DNA of 64,000 nucleotides from Megasphaera massiliensis (GCF_000455225.1 NZ_HF954537.1:100558-164557); one strand, 5' to 3'; shown: positions 53,601-61,281, counted from the first letter of the stretch. Notes: generated by a model from the letters alone, not told the origin. Numbers and translations: made by a program.

Positions 53601-54180
53601 TCAGACCTGGCTCGGTCAGAAGGGCCATTATCTCGACGTCGTCGGCCGCATTGGAAAGATTAACGGCGAAGGGACGACGAGACTTTTCGACGGCGAAGCC
53701 TCGAAGAGCTCCTTCGGGTCCTGGTACCAACAGGCCAGCGTCGAATGGGGCCGCAAGAAAGAATTGCGCGATTCGTGGTACATCGAGCCCCAGAGCCAGC
53801 TTCAATATACTCACATCAACGGGACCAACTTCCGGACCAGCGACGGTATTCATCAGGACTTCGACAGCGTCCACAGCTTCATCGGCCGCCTGGGATTCCG
53901 CCTCGGCCGTGACATCGACGCCAACAAGGCTTGGTACTTCAAGGCCGACATCCTCCATGAATTTGCCGGGAACCGCACCTTCAACCTGACCTCTATGGAC
54001 GGCTTGGAACGCCTGCGCTTCGATAAGACCCATCACGATACGTGGTACGACATCGGCGCCGGCATTACGGCCGAACTCAGCAACGACCGCAGCCTGTGGC
54101 TCGAATTCGAACGGAACTTCAACGGCTCCTACGACAATGAATGGGAACTCAACGCCGGCATGACCTGGCGCTTCCATTAA
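50641..54180 (+). CDS. Type Va autotransporter with repeat-rich beta-helical passenger
   Basis: 1179-residue outer-membrane autotransporter. A signal peptide (MKTEKRNVLRACILTMLLAMPVAGSYAS) is followed by a passenger of about 850 residues, then a C-terminal beta-barrel of about 280 residues beginning near SGMWARLTYRHLGRDS and ending WELNAGMTWRFH. The passenger has two repeat classes: about nine copies of an A-G-N-D-I-like unit every 25-30 residues (coded at about 51070-51790), and then five or six units of about 45 residues (coded at 51930-52630) with DGAIAxxGGxLLF and PLTVxST. The first part is AT-rich; the barrel has normal composition. ATG 50641 follows GGAGAGG; an upstream ATG at 50605 is less likely. 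The penultimate F before the last H is slightly unusual for a barrel end. The function is unknown, possibly adhesion. Confidence 0.9.
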   Translation: MKTEKRNVLRACILTMLLAMPVAGSYASTSLWTGGEEISGEYTLPPWRYGVTVDKAEEIVRAASDVEIHNNDNSDSWPIIGASRQDHKSFTLDMDGHTLTAGEYGNFINFSGGNDNKVTITNADNIVSNFHKVSSIYSTGVGQKISLDAKNNIEFNKVENNNEYSPLFIRDKGSVLSLSAGKDFVVNNGSMSFIIELKKAGTANIHANHDVILNQEYGQNPKYGTNQMIHAENQSQVSLSADNDIHFNNKGVNRVVFGKNKAEVNLVAGNDIIYNNQKENANPVHVLESGSKASIKSGHDIILKDVPSVNMFDLKEGASVTVGAGNDISVSTKAGQSVSLIDTDERSTANITAGNDMILDIGVAAPVVHAKGTVNLKAGNDMTLSTTGADDRNPKIANLYADGEKAVITAKATEGTLTISNNGAVGVYANNGGKITLGGKVDMDTGDGAVVIDGGTISFTGPSLKLTSSDVGLNADEGTITLDGAADVEAVDGAIAQNGGSLLFKRPLTVRSTDTGLVAYRDNSSITVEGEAVLNGLDGVIAKNGGAVLFKGPLTITSTATGLTADEGRITIDGAAVLTAADGAIAEYGGTLLFNGPLTVNSTVTGLMADGSNIIVGREAALNGADGAVAQNGGTITFNGPLTIRSSGTALHAVDGGVIEATAEDAAKYIKGNIVADDGTISLDLNKVGSYLTGTTTVSDSAALSRSSYRNRAADGTDESTGTLDLNLGTGTVWNVTGDSSLTNLTNNGTVNMRDSSRTGQQLTVNTLSGTGTLAMDLDWLSNQGAKNATANSDYVTVTDSATGTQNVVADSSAMNLDKMGVNDRLYVATLNNSDAVLTSSIQGRITHKGHLYEPVIGLTHETTNDTTDWYFTAVDRVESNVVPAADVQNRALFDLATNMDTLNKRLGEARYTDGEDSGMWARLTYRHLGRDSYDGHSNRFELGFDGVDQREDGSTLRQGLSFSYLRSQTSFTEGQGKYKGYTGSFYQTWLGQKGHYLDVVGRIGKINGEGTTRLFDGEASKSSFGSWYQQASVEWGRKKELRDSWYIEPQSQLQYTHINGTNFRTSDGIHQDFDSVHSFIGRLGFRLGRDIDANKAWYFKADILHEFAGNRTFNLTSMDGLERLRFDKTHHDTWYDIGAGITAELSNDRSLWLEFERNFNGSYDNEWELNAGMTWRFH
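51930..52630 (+). repeat. In-frame tandem repeats of about 135 bp in the autotransporter passenger
   Basis: Equivalent positions (TGLxADEG-like codons) fall at about 52050, 52184, 52321, 52456 and 52588, giving a period of about 135 bp or 45 residues. The units are diverged at DNA level, so this is old duplication rather than a recent slippage tract. Confidence 0.8.
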
Positions 54181-54209
54181 GGGGCACCGCAAAAACGGAA
54201 TACATGACA

Positions 54210-54251
54210 ACACCCGATATCAGAGGGATTCCTTTGATATCGGGTGTTTTT
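54210..54251. terminator. Terminator after the autotransporter
   Basis: ACACCCGATATCA (54210-54222) / TGATATCGGGTGT (54235-54247), perfect stem, then T5. The core CCCGATATCA is the same as in the upstream hairpin at 50413. Confidence 0.85.
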
Positions 54252-54288
54252 GGTTGGCCGGCCCAGCGACAGCGGAGGGGCATTCCTT

Positions 54289-55185
54289 TTAGAGTTTTTG
54301 AAATAGCGTCGTCGTTTCCTGGAAGTAGGTGACGTATTTTTGAAATGTCGTGAGTACGGGAATGTGATTGGAAAGGGGCTCCTTATGGGTGATTTGATAA
54401 ATGGTCCTATCTGGCGGCGGTGAGGTCAGTGGATAGACGGCCAAATCCATTTCTTTCAGCAGTAAACGGGCCATGGAGATCGGGAATATAGACCAGTAGT
54501 TATTTTTTAGAAAATAGTGGCTCAATGACGGATTATTGAACTTGATGCGCGGACTGGTGACGGTATTGAACCAGAAATCATGCCAGGCTCGAAATTCAGG
54601 GCTCCAGTCGATGAAGATTTCTTTTTTTACGTCTAAATCCTGGGGATGAATCGAAGCAGAAGGAAACGGCATGTCTTTTTGGCACAATAAGACCATCGGT
54701 TCGGTGAATAAGATTCGGGTCACGACATTTTTGTAAGCGAAGGAGGTAATGACGAAGCCCGTGTCGATTTCATGATTTAAGAGGAGATTGTAGATCTCCT
54801 GTGAATGCTGGGTTCGGATGTCTAAGTCAAGGGTCTCTTCATGGGAGAGGAGATTTTGGTACAGCTCCGGAAAGACGTAGGTATTGAGACTGTCTGTACA
54901 GCCCAGGGATAAGGTGCTGTGCGGCCGCATGTCTTGAAGCGCCTGTGTATCCTTAAATAAGGAGAGCCAACGCTCTGCCAGGGGAAGAAAATTTTCGCCT
55001 TTGGGAGTCAGGTGGATCGTCCGTTGGCCCTGATGGCGGATAATGAGCTGACTGTTCAGTTCGGCTTCCATGGTTTTTAAATGATGACTGACCGTCGACT
55101 GTGATAAGTAGAGGTTTTCCGCTGCTTTCGAAAGACTGTGTGTCTTGACGATTTCCAAGAAGACGCGGATGGCAGTGATGTTCAT
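54289..55185 (-). CDS. LysR-type regulator, divergent from the PrpF operon
   Basis: 298-residue LysR protein. The HTH is MNITAIRVFLEIVKTHSLSKAAENLYLSQSTVSHHLKTME (residues 1-40, read in two blocks), then the effector domain with a polar, basic C-terminal part. It is transcribed away from the PrpF gene, with 142 bases between. That gap contains a 9-bp inverted repeat and facing promoters. It is the likely activator of the catabolic operon; its inducer would be a pathway intermediate. Confidence 0.92.
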   Translation of the reverse strand: MNITAIRVFLEIVKTHSLSKAAENLYLSQSTVSHHLKTMEAELNSQLIIRHQGQRTIHLTPKGENFLPLAERWLSLFKDTQALQDMRPHSTLSLGCTDSLNTYVFPELYQNLLSHEETLDLDIRTQHSQEIYNLLLNHEIDTGFVITSFAYKNVVTRILFTEPMVLLCQKDMPFPSASIHPQDLDVKKEIFIDWSPEFRAWHDFWFNTVTSPRIKFNNPSLSHYFLKNNYWSIFPISMARLLLKEMDLAVYPLTSPPPDRTIYQITHKEPLSNHIPVLTTFQKYVTYFQETTTLFQKL

Positions 55186-55251
55186 AATGATCCCTTCTTA
55201 CGGCGGATATATATCATAAAATATCTAAGTTATCTATATTATAATGCTAAA

Positions 55252-55288
55252 TCATTCATTATTCAAATGAATGACTAGCGTATATAAT
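55252..55288. promoter_or_regulatory. LysR operator and promoter of the PrpF operon
   Basis: TCATTCATT (55252-55260) and AATGAATGA (55266-55274) form a perfect 9-bp inverted repeat with a five-base centre, containing the T-N11-A LysR box. The repeat covers the -35 position (55260-55265, non-consensus TATTCA) relative to TATAAT at 55283-55288, as expected for an activator-dependent promoter. Confidence 0.7.
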
Positions 55289-55327
55289 GAGATTAACCAA
55301 TAGGAATAGTTGAAAGGAGTTGATTGA

Positions 55328-56491
55328 ATGTATCCGGGAATGAACATGATCCGCTGTAGTATTATGCGCGGCGGCACGAGTAAAGGAATTTTTCTTATGG
55401 CTCACGATTTGCCGTCGGATCGGGATCAGCAGGATAAGGTCATCTTACAGATTTTCGGGACACCGGATATCCGTCAAATAGACGGGCTGGGAGGGGGTGA
55501 CCTACTGACCAGCAAATGTGCCATCATCGGTCCGCCGTCACGGCCTGATGCGGATGTAGATTATACCTTTGCTCAGGTGGCACTCGACGAAGCCAGTGTC
55601 AACCGCAAGGGGAACTGCGGCAATATCGCAGCTGCTGTCGGCCCGTTTGCCATCCATCACGGATTGGTTCCGGTAACGGAACCGGTGACAACCGTTCGGA
55701 TCCACTTGACGAATTCTGACAATATCGTCACCGCGGAAATACCCGTTTCTGAAGGCGAAGCCGTCGTCGACGGAGAGCTTCATATTGACGGCGTGCCGGG
55801 GTCCGGGGCCCGCATCACCTTAGACTGGAAAGACGGGCAGGGAGCCTTTACGGGAAAGATGCTGCCTACCGGAAATTTATCCGATGTCATTGAAGCCCGC
55901 GGTCGGAATTATCGCGTTTCCATCTTTGATGTCGGCAATCCCTTGGTCTTTATCCAAGCCGCTGAACTCAATCTGACCGGTCTGGAAACGCCTAAAATGC
56001 TCGAAGCCAATAAGGAAGTCATGGACTTGTTGGAAGAAATTCGAGGAAAAGCAGCTGAAAAAATCGGAATGGTGAAGCATTGGCAGTCTTCCGTACAAGA
56101 ATCGGGATACGTTCCCTTTATTGCACTGGTCAGTCCGCCGGCGTCGTATCAGACCTTTGACGGCAAGCACGTAGACGGACAGGATGTCGATATTGTCAGC
56201 CGCCTGCTGTTCATGCAGCAAGTCCACAAGAGTTATCCTGTTACGTCAACGGTTACCTTGGCCATTGCGGCAAAACTTCCCGGCACTGTCGTCAGTCCGG
56301 TCGTCCGACCGGAGACGAAGCAGAACCTGGACATCCGTATCGGTCATCCGGCAGGAATCATTCCGGCAGAATCGATTGTCGATATTGAAAAAGATTCTAT
56401 TATCGTTCGCAAAGCGGCTATGTACCGGACTGCCCGGCTCATCATGGACGGCTATGTGTACGTACGTCAGTCTCAGCTCGGTCGGGTATAA
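55328..56491 (+). CDS. PrpF-family isomerase/tautomerase (methylitaconate isomerase / GalD-like)
   Basis: 387-residue member of the PrpF/DUF453 family, with a DapF-like two-domain fold. These are cofactor-free enzymes that move double bonds in tricarboxylic or methyl-substituted dicarboxylic acids (methylaconitate, 3-methylitaconate, 4-oxalomesaconate). The RGGTSKGIF motif at the start holds the catalytic lysine, and GNCGN holds C97. The ATG is nine bases after AAAGGAG. It is the first gene of a six-gene operon with an amino-acid permease, two RraA-like proteins, an aminotransferase and an amidase. Its exact substrate is unknown. The context suggests an unsaturated, branched keto dicarboxylate. 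Confidence 0.88.
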   Translation: MYPGMNMIRCSIMRGGTSKGIFLMAHDLPSDRDQQDKVILQIFGTPDIRQIDGLGGGDLLTSKCAIIGPPSRPDADVDYTFAQVALDEASVNRKGNCGNIAAAVGPFAIHHGLVPVTEPVTTVRIHLTNSDNIVTAEIPVSEGEAVVDGELHIDGVPGSGARITLDWKDGQGAFTGKMLPTGNLSDVIEARGRNYRVSIFDVGNPLVFIQAAELNLTGLETPKMLEANKEVMDLLEEIRGKAAEKIGMVKHWQSSVQESGYVPFIALVSPPASYQTFDGKHVDGQDVDIVSRLLFMQQVHKSYPVTSTVTLAIAAKLPGTVVSPVVRPETKQNLDIRIGHPAGIIPAESIVDIEKDSIIVRKAAMYRTARLIMDGYVYVRQSQLGRV

Positions 56492-56503
56492 GGAGGTTAT
56501 ATT

Positions 56504-57913
56504 ATGGCTGAAAAAACGAAAGAAGGTCTGCAGCGTGGTTTAAAAGAACGGCATATTCAGTTGATGGCCATTGGCACAGCTATTGGTGTCGGCCTGTTCC
56601 TGGGGTCTTCCCCGGCCATCCAGCTGACAGGGCCGTCGATTATCCTGGGATATATGGTTTGCGGCTTGATTGTCTTTATTGTCATGAGGGCTTTAGGCGA
56701 GTTGTCCGTACATAATCCGGTTTCCGGGTCCTTTGCCCGCCATGCCAGGGACTATATCGGTCCTTGGGCCGGCTTTATGGCTTCGTGGAATTATTTGTAC
56801 ATGATTTGGGCTGTCTGCACGGCAGAAATCATTGCAGCACCGATATTCATGCAGTTTTGGCTTCCGGATACGCCGCGATTGTTATGGTCGTTTCTGGCCT
56901 TTGCCCTGATCGTCGGGATGAATTTCATGGCCGTCCGCCATTTTGGGGAATTGGAATTTTGGTTTGCCATGATTAAGATTATTGCCATTGTCGGCATGAT
57001 TTTCTTTGGCGGACTCATTATTTTTGTCGGTATCGGGCAATTTTCGGAACCTGTCGGGATCTCTCATTTATGGGATACGGGAGGTTTCTTCCCGAAAGGC
57101 GCCTCTGGCTTTTTGATGGCCCTGCCGTTTTGTATCTATGCGTACGGCGGTTCGGAAATGATCGGCAATACGGCCGGTGAAGTACAGAATCCTGAAAAAA
57201 CGCTGGCGAAAGCCATTAACAATATCTTTTTGAGAATCCTCATTTTCTATGTCGGCTCGTTATTTGTCGTCATGTGTATCTTCCCCTGGGATCAGGTAGG
57301 CGGGAATTTCGGCAGTCCCTTTGTCCAAGTTTTCCACTACGCAGGCATTCAAGAAGCAGCCGGAATCATGAACTTCGTCGTACTGACGTCGGCCTTGTCT
57401 TCGTTTAACAGTAATCTCTTTGCCGGGACGCGAATGGTGTTTAACTTGTCGGAACAGCATCAGGCGCCGCAGTATCTCCGGAAGATAAATGGCAACGGCA
57501 TTCCGTACCGCTGTGTCATCGTCATTGCCATTTCCCTCTTTGCCGGCGTTATCTTAAGCCTTTTCGTGCCGAAGGATGTCTTCAATGCAATGGTTGGAGC
57601 CGGTTCGACGTCCATCATGGTGACCTATATGATCATCTTGGTTTCACACCACCGTTATCGTCGGCTGTTGGCCGCCGGGAAAATAAAGGAAAGCCGTTTC
57701 CGCCTGCCTTTTTACCCCTTGACGACGTGGATTGCCGCCGCTTTTATCGCCGTTTCCCTGGTGGTTATCGCCTATGGGGAGTCGACTCGTATCGGTTTTT
57801 GCGTGGCCCTGGTATTGTATGCTGCTCTCACGGTCATTTATTTTTTTACAGGTATGAATAAACCGGTAACTTTTATGGAATCACAGAAAGGATGCAGTCA
57901 AAATGAACTATAA
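56504..57913 (+). CDS. Amino acid permease (APC superfamily, AAT type)
   Basis: 469-residue inner-membrane amino-acid transporter with 12 predicted helices. The N-terminal motif RHIQLMAIGTAIGVGLFLGSS is the unwound helix 1 region, followed by MRALGELSV and the AYGGSEMIGNTAGEVQNPEKTLAKAI block. These mark the AAT family of AnsP, GabP and aromatic or basic amino-acid permeases. The gap to the PrpF gene is 12 bases, and its end overlaps the first RraA-like gene by 11 bases, so the operon is tightly coupled. It probably brings in the substrate of the pathway. Confidence 0.92.
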   Translation: MAEKTKEGLQRGLKERHIQLMAIGTAIGVGLFLGSSPAIQLTGPSIILGYMVCGLIVFIVMRALGELSVHNPVSGSFARHARDYIGPWAGFMASWNYLYMIWAVCTAEIIAAPIFMQFWLPDTPRLLWSFLAFALIVGMNFMAVRHFGELEFWFAMIKIIAIVGMIFFGGLIIFVGIGQFSEPVGISHLWDTGGFFPKGASGFLMALPFCIYAYGGSEMIGNTAGEVQNPEKTLAKAINNIFLRILIFYVGSLFVVMCIFPWDQVGGNFGSPFVQVFHYAGIQEAAGIMNFVVLTSALSSFNSNLFAGTRMVFNLSEQHQAPQYLRKINGNGIPYRCVIVIAISLFAGVILSLFVPKDVFNAMVGAGSTSIMVTYMIILVSHHRYRRLLAAGKIKESRFRLPFYPLTTWIAAAFIAVSLVVIAYGESTRIGFCVALVLYAALTVIYFFTGMNKPVTFMESQKGCSQNEL

Positions 57914-58574
57914 AGAATTAGATACATCAATCGTAGAAGCTTTTAAAGAATTGGATACGTCTTCTCTGACCGATGCTCTTGATAAGCAGGGTATTGACGG
58001 TGGCCTTTTGGGCATCAAAGCCGTCGTCCCGGGAACGCGTCTTTGCGGCCAGGCTTTTACCGTACAGTATATTCCCTGCGGTCAAACTAAGGGGACTGTA
58101 GGCGATTTCCTCGACGATGTGCCGACGGGCCATGTCGTCGTCATTGCCAATGAAGGCAGACAGTACTGCACGGTCTGGGGGGATATCATGTCCCAGGTCG
58201 CTGAATGGAAAGGCGTGGCCGGTACGGTCATCGACGGCGTATGCCGGGACGTTAAGACGATTCAAGCGTTAAAATATCCGATCTTTACAAAAGGCAATTA
58301 CATGATGACCGGCAAGGACCGCGTTGAAGTTTCTTCGATTAACGAACCTGTTTCTATTTCGTCGGTCAAGGTTTGCCCCGGAGATTTGATCGTAGCCGAT
58401 GAAAACGGTGCCGTCTGCATTCCCTTGCAGGCCGTAGAAACGACGCTGAAAATCGCCCGATCCATTGAAGAGACGGAACAAAAGATTGTAGCCCTGGTCA
58501 AGAGCGGTAAGACCTTGAAAGAAGCTCGGGCACAGATGGGCTATCATCATTTGCAGACACACGAAGAACAGTAA
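57903..58574 (+). CDS. RraA/HMG-CHA-aldolase-like protein, first copy
   Basis: 223-residue member of the RraA superfamily. It keeps the complete metal-binding signature of 4-hydroxy-4-methyl-2-oxoglutarate/4-carboxy-4-hydroxy-2-oxoadipate aldolase: D94 (in WGDIM), then exactly 20 residues to R115-D116 (IDGVCRD). Escherichia coli RraA, an RNase E inhibitor, lacks that first acidic residue. A class II aldolase or oxaloacetate decarboxylase activity is therefore likely. The gene overlaps the permease gene and is followed after 15 bases by a second copy. An ANNE-like N-terminal segment SSLTDALDKQGIDG is family typical. Confidence 0.88.
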   Translation: MNYKELDTSIVEAFKELDTSSLTDALDKQGIDGGLLGIKAVVPGTRLCGQAFTVQYIPCGQTKGTVGDFLDDVPTGHVVVIANEGRQYCTVWGDIMSQVAEWKGVAGTVIDGVCRDVKTIQALKYPIFTKGNYMMTGKDRVEVSSINEPVSISSVKVCPGDLIVADENGAVCIPLQAVETTLKIARSIEETEQKIVALVKSGKTLKEARAQMGYHHLQTHEEQ

Positions 58575-58589
58575 GAGAGGGGAATCGAT

Positions 58590-59204
58590 ATGGATATTGC
58601 CAGTGCTTTTAAAGGTATCCCGACAGGGAACATTTGTGATATGAACGGCCGGGAAGGGAGTATGGATGAGGCTATAAAACCGTTGGACTATCATTTTGAA
58701 ATGACCGGTTATGCCATGACCGTGACCTGCGTGCCCGGCGACAACCTGACGATTCACCGGGCTATTGCCGAAGCCAAGCCGGGCGTCGTCTTGGTCATTC
58801 AGTGCGGGGGATATCTCCAGGCCGGTGTCTTTGGGGAACTCTTTGCGACATCCTGCCGGGCCAAGGGAATCGCCGGCGTCGTCATCGACGGGGCCTGCCG
58901 GGATAAGCGGGATATCATCGACATGAACTATCCCGTCTTTGCCCGAGGCGTCTGCCCGAACGGGACGCTGAAAGAAACATGCGGTACCATCAATGCTGTC
59001 ATTGAATGCGGAGGACGAATCGTTCATCCCGGTGACATCGTCATCGGCGATGCCGACGGTGTCGTCGTCATTCCCAAGGAAAAAGCAGCAGAAGTTCTTG
59101 AAAAATCACAAGCTAAGAAAGCCAAAGAAGACGAATTGAAAGTTCTGTTGCAGCAAGGCCAAACGACGGCCGATTTGATGGGCTTTGCCAAGAAGTGGCA
59201 GTAA
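58590..59204 (+). CDS. RraA/HMG-CHA-aldolase-like protein, second copy
   Basis: 204-residue paralogue of the preceding protein, not a recent duplicate. It keeps E83 (FGELF), then 20 residues to R104-D105 (IDGACRD), the alternative D/E form of the aldolase metal site. The N-terminal half differs from copy one. An AGAGAGGGG site precedes the ATG. Two RraA-like proteins in one operon may form a heteromer or act on two successive intermediates. The aminotransferase gene follows after 21 bases. Confidence 0.87.
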   Translation: MDIASAFKGIPTGNICDMNGREGSMDEAIKPLDYHFEMTGYAMTVTCVPGDNLTIHRAIAEAKPGVVLVIQCGGYLQAGVFGELFATSCRAKGIAGVVIDGACRDKRDIIDMNYPVFARGVCPNGTLKETCGTINAVIECGGRIVHPGDIVIGDADGVVVIPKEKAAEVLEKSQAKKAKEDELKVLLQQGQTTADLMGFAKKWQ

Positions 59205-59225
59205 TTGAAACAGGAGGGATCAGTC

Positions 59226-60389
59226 ATGCGTGATTTTATCAGCCAACGGGTAAAGGAGCTGCAGCCGTCTGCAACGGTGCGGCTCATGAGTTTGGCAAAA
59301 CAGATGAAAGAAGAAGGCCAGGATATCATTAACCTGGCCGGTGGTGAACCGGATTTTAAGACGCCGTCACCGATTATCGAACGGGCCTATACAGATATGA
59401 AGGCCGGATTCACCTCTTATATCCAGAGTCAGGGCCTGCCGGAACTGCGCCGGAAACTGGCACAGAAACTGCAGGTCGAAAATCACATCGATGCCGTTCC
59501 GGAAGGGATTTTAGTGACGGCCAGTACGAAATTAGCGCTTTTCATCGGCCTTTTTACCTGCCTCCAGGCCGGTGATGAAGCCCTGTATTTTGAACCGGCC
59601 TATGTATCCTATAAGCCCATTATTGAATTGACGGGGGCCAAAGCTATCGGCATCCCTTTGTCTTATGAGGATAACTATCAGATTCGCAAGAGTGAGATTG
59701 AGCGATTCATTACGCCGCAGACGAAGGCCATTATTTTATGCTCGCCCAATAATCCGACGGGCCGCGTCTGCCAGGCTGATGAACTGAAGGCCATTGCCGA
59801 AGTGGCTTGTGAGCGGGATTTGCTCATCTTTTCCGACGAAATCTATGAACGAATCATTTTTTCCGGGTTCAAGCATATCAGTCCGGCCAGCCTGCCCGAA
59901 TTGAAGGGCCGGGTCATTACGCTCAACGGTTTTTCAAAAGCCTATGCCATGGCCGGCTGGCGTCTGGGCTACGTCGCTGCCGATCCGGATCTGCTTCGGC
60001 AAATGGCGAAAGTCCAGCAGCATATTCTCAACTGTGCGACATCCTTCGTGCAGAGTGCAGCTCTTACGGCCCTCGATTGTGAAGCCGACGTCAGCCGCAT
60101 GTGCCGGGAATATGATGAACGGTGTCGATATTTTGTACAGGCCCTGAATGAAATCCCCTGCGTCACCTGCCGGGCTCCTCAAGGTGCCTTCTATGTCTTA
60201 CCACGGATTGATTACCGCGGCATGGATTCCCTGGCCTTAAGTGAATACCTCCTTACCGAGGGCCGGGTTGCTGCAGCGCCGGGGGATGCCTTTGGCCGAG
60301 GTGCTGAAAATTGTATCCGCATGCCTTTTGCGGCTTCTATGGAAGTCCTGCAGGAAACGGTTCGCCGCCTGCAGCGTATCTTGCAATAA
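59226..60389 (+). CDS. PLP-dependent aminotransferase of the aspartate aminotransferase Ib type
   Basis: 387-residue fold-type I aminotransferase. Motifs are INLAGGEPDFKTPSPI, the LCSPNNPTGRVC segment, FSDEIYERI and the PLP lysine in NGFSKAYAMAGWRLGY, with the carboxylate-binding arginine in NCIRMPFA near the C terminus. The family converts amino acids such as Asp, Gln or related compounds to 2-oxo acids. In this operon the substrate is likely that of the permease, and the product that of the amidase or the aldolases. ATG 59226 follows AGGAGG; a TTG at 59205 is less likely. Confidence 0.9.
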   Translation: MRDFISQRVKELQPSATVRLMSLAKQMKEEGQDIINLAGGEPDFKTPSPIIERAYTDMKAGFTSYIQSQGLPELRRKLAQKLQVENHIDAVPEGILVTASTKLALFIGLFTCLQAGDEALYFEPAYVSYKPIIELTGAKAIGIPLSYEDNYQIRKSEIERFITPQTKAIILCSPNNPTGRVCQADELKAIAEVACERDLLIFSDEIYERIIFSGFKHISPASLPELKGRVITLNGFSKAYAMAGWRLGYVAADPDLLRQMAKVQQHILNCATSFVQSAALTALDCEADVSRMCREYDERCRYFVQALNEIPCVTCRAPQGAFYVLPRIDYRGMDSLALSEYLLTEGRVAAAPGDAFGRGAENCIRMPFAASMEVLQETVRRLQRILQ

Positions 60390-60410
60390 AGAAGGAGAGG
60401 AAGGTAACTC

Positions 60411-61214
60411 ATGGTACGCATTGCTTGTGCCCAGCTCCGGTTGGGAAAAAATTTAGAAGAAAATTATCAGAAGGCCCTGACCTATCTTCATAAGGCGAAA
60501 GAATCCGGCGCACAGCTGGTCTGCTTTCCGGAAGGGCAGCTGATGGAATATATACCGCAGTATGCCGGTCTTTCTAAGGACAATATCGCCCTTCCGTTGG
60601 ATGATCCGCATATCGAAGGACTGTGCCGTGCCTGCCGGGAAGAAGGCATCATCGGCGTCTTTTCACTGGTATTGACTTGGGACGGAAAGATTTATCCGAC
60701 GATGATGGTCATCGATGAAAATGGGGAAATCAAAGCCATTGTCCGCAAGAACCATATTGTCCGGGCCCACCATTTCTATGAGCAGGATTACTTCTCGCCC
60801 GGCGATGACGGTTTCGTCGTCGTGCCGACATCAGCCGGCAATATCGGCCTTATCGTCTGCTTTGACCGTCATTATCCGGAAAGCTTCCGGACGCTGGCGC
60901 TGAAAGGGGCGGATCTGGTCATTACGGCTGTGGCCAATGAAACGACAGAACCGCTGGATGTATTCCAATGGGAAATTCGGATCCCTGCTTTCCAGAACAG
61001 TTTCTATGCCGTCATGGTCAACCGTACCGGTCAAGAAGGCGTCATGGATTTCTGTGGTCAGACCATCGTTGCCGGACCGGACGGATCTGTCGCGGCCTTG
61101 GCAGGAGCCGGTGAAGAACTCCTGTTGGCTGATTTGGATTACGAAAAGGCCCGCCAACTGCGGGATGAAAAACAATACTTGCCCCTGCGCCGCAGAGACG
61201 TATTTGAATTATAA
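60411..61214 (+). CDS. Nitrilase-superfamily carbon-nitrogen hydrolase (omega-amidase-like)
   Basis: 267-residue C-N hydrolase with the Glu-Lys-Cys triad E41 (CFPEGQL), K113 (IVRKNHIV) and C150 (IVCFDRHYPE). The alternatives within this superfamily are omega-amidase (Nit2/YafV type), N-carbamoyl amidohydrolase and agmatine-type hydrolases. Next to an aminotransferase, omega-amidase fits best, since the two together form the glutamine transaminase/omega-amidase path. An AGGAGAGGAAGG site precedes the ATG. It is the last gene of the operon and is followed by a terminator. Confidence 0.88.
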   Translation: MVRIACAQLRLGKNLEENYQKALTYLHKAKESGAQLVCFPEGQLMEYIPQYAGLSKDNIALPLDDPHIEGLCRACREEGIIGVFSLVLTWDGKIYPTMMVIDENGEIKAIVRKNHIVRAHHFYEQDYFSPGDDGFVVVPTSAGNIGLIVCFDRHYPESFRTLALKGADLVITAVANETTEPLDVFQWEIRIPAFQNSFYAVMVNRTGQEGVMDFCGQTIVAGPDGSVAALAGAGEELLLADLDYEKARQLRDEKQYLPLRRRDVFEL

Positions 61215-61219
61215 GAAAC

Positions 61220-61271
61220 TGGAGCTGTGCCTGAGGAAAAGATCCTCAAGGGGCAGCTCCTTCTTCTTTTG
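61220..61271 (+). terminator. Terminator of the PrpF operon
   Basis: GGAGCTG / CAGCTCC outer stem with inner TGAGGA / TCCTCA, then TTCTTCTTTT. Confidence 0.78.
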
Positions 61272-61281
61272 ATGACGTCTC

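Noticed and set aside
52927..54213. 428-codon minus-strand frame opposite the autotransporter barrel
   Set aside because: Shadow frame; the plus-strand barrel pattern is clear.
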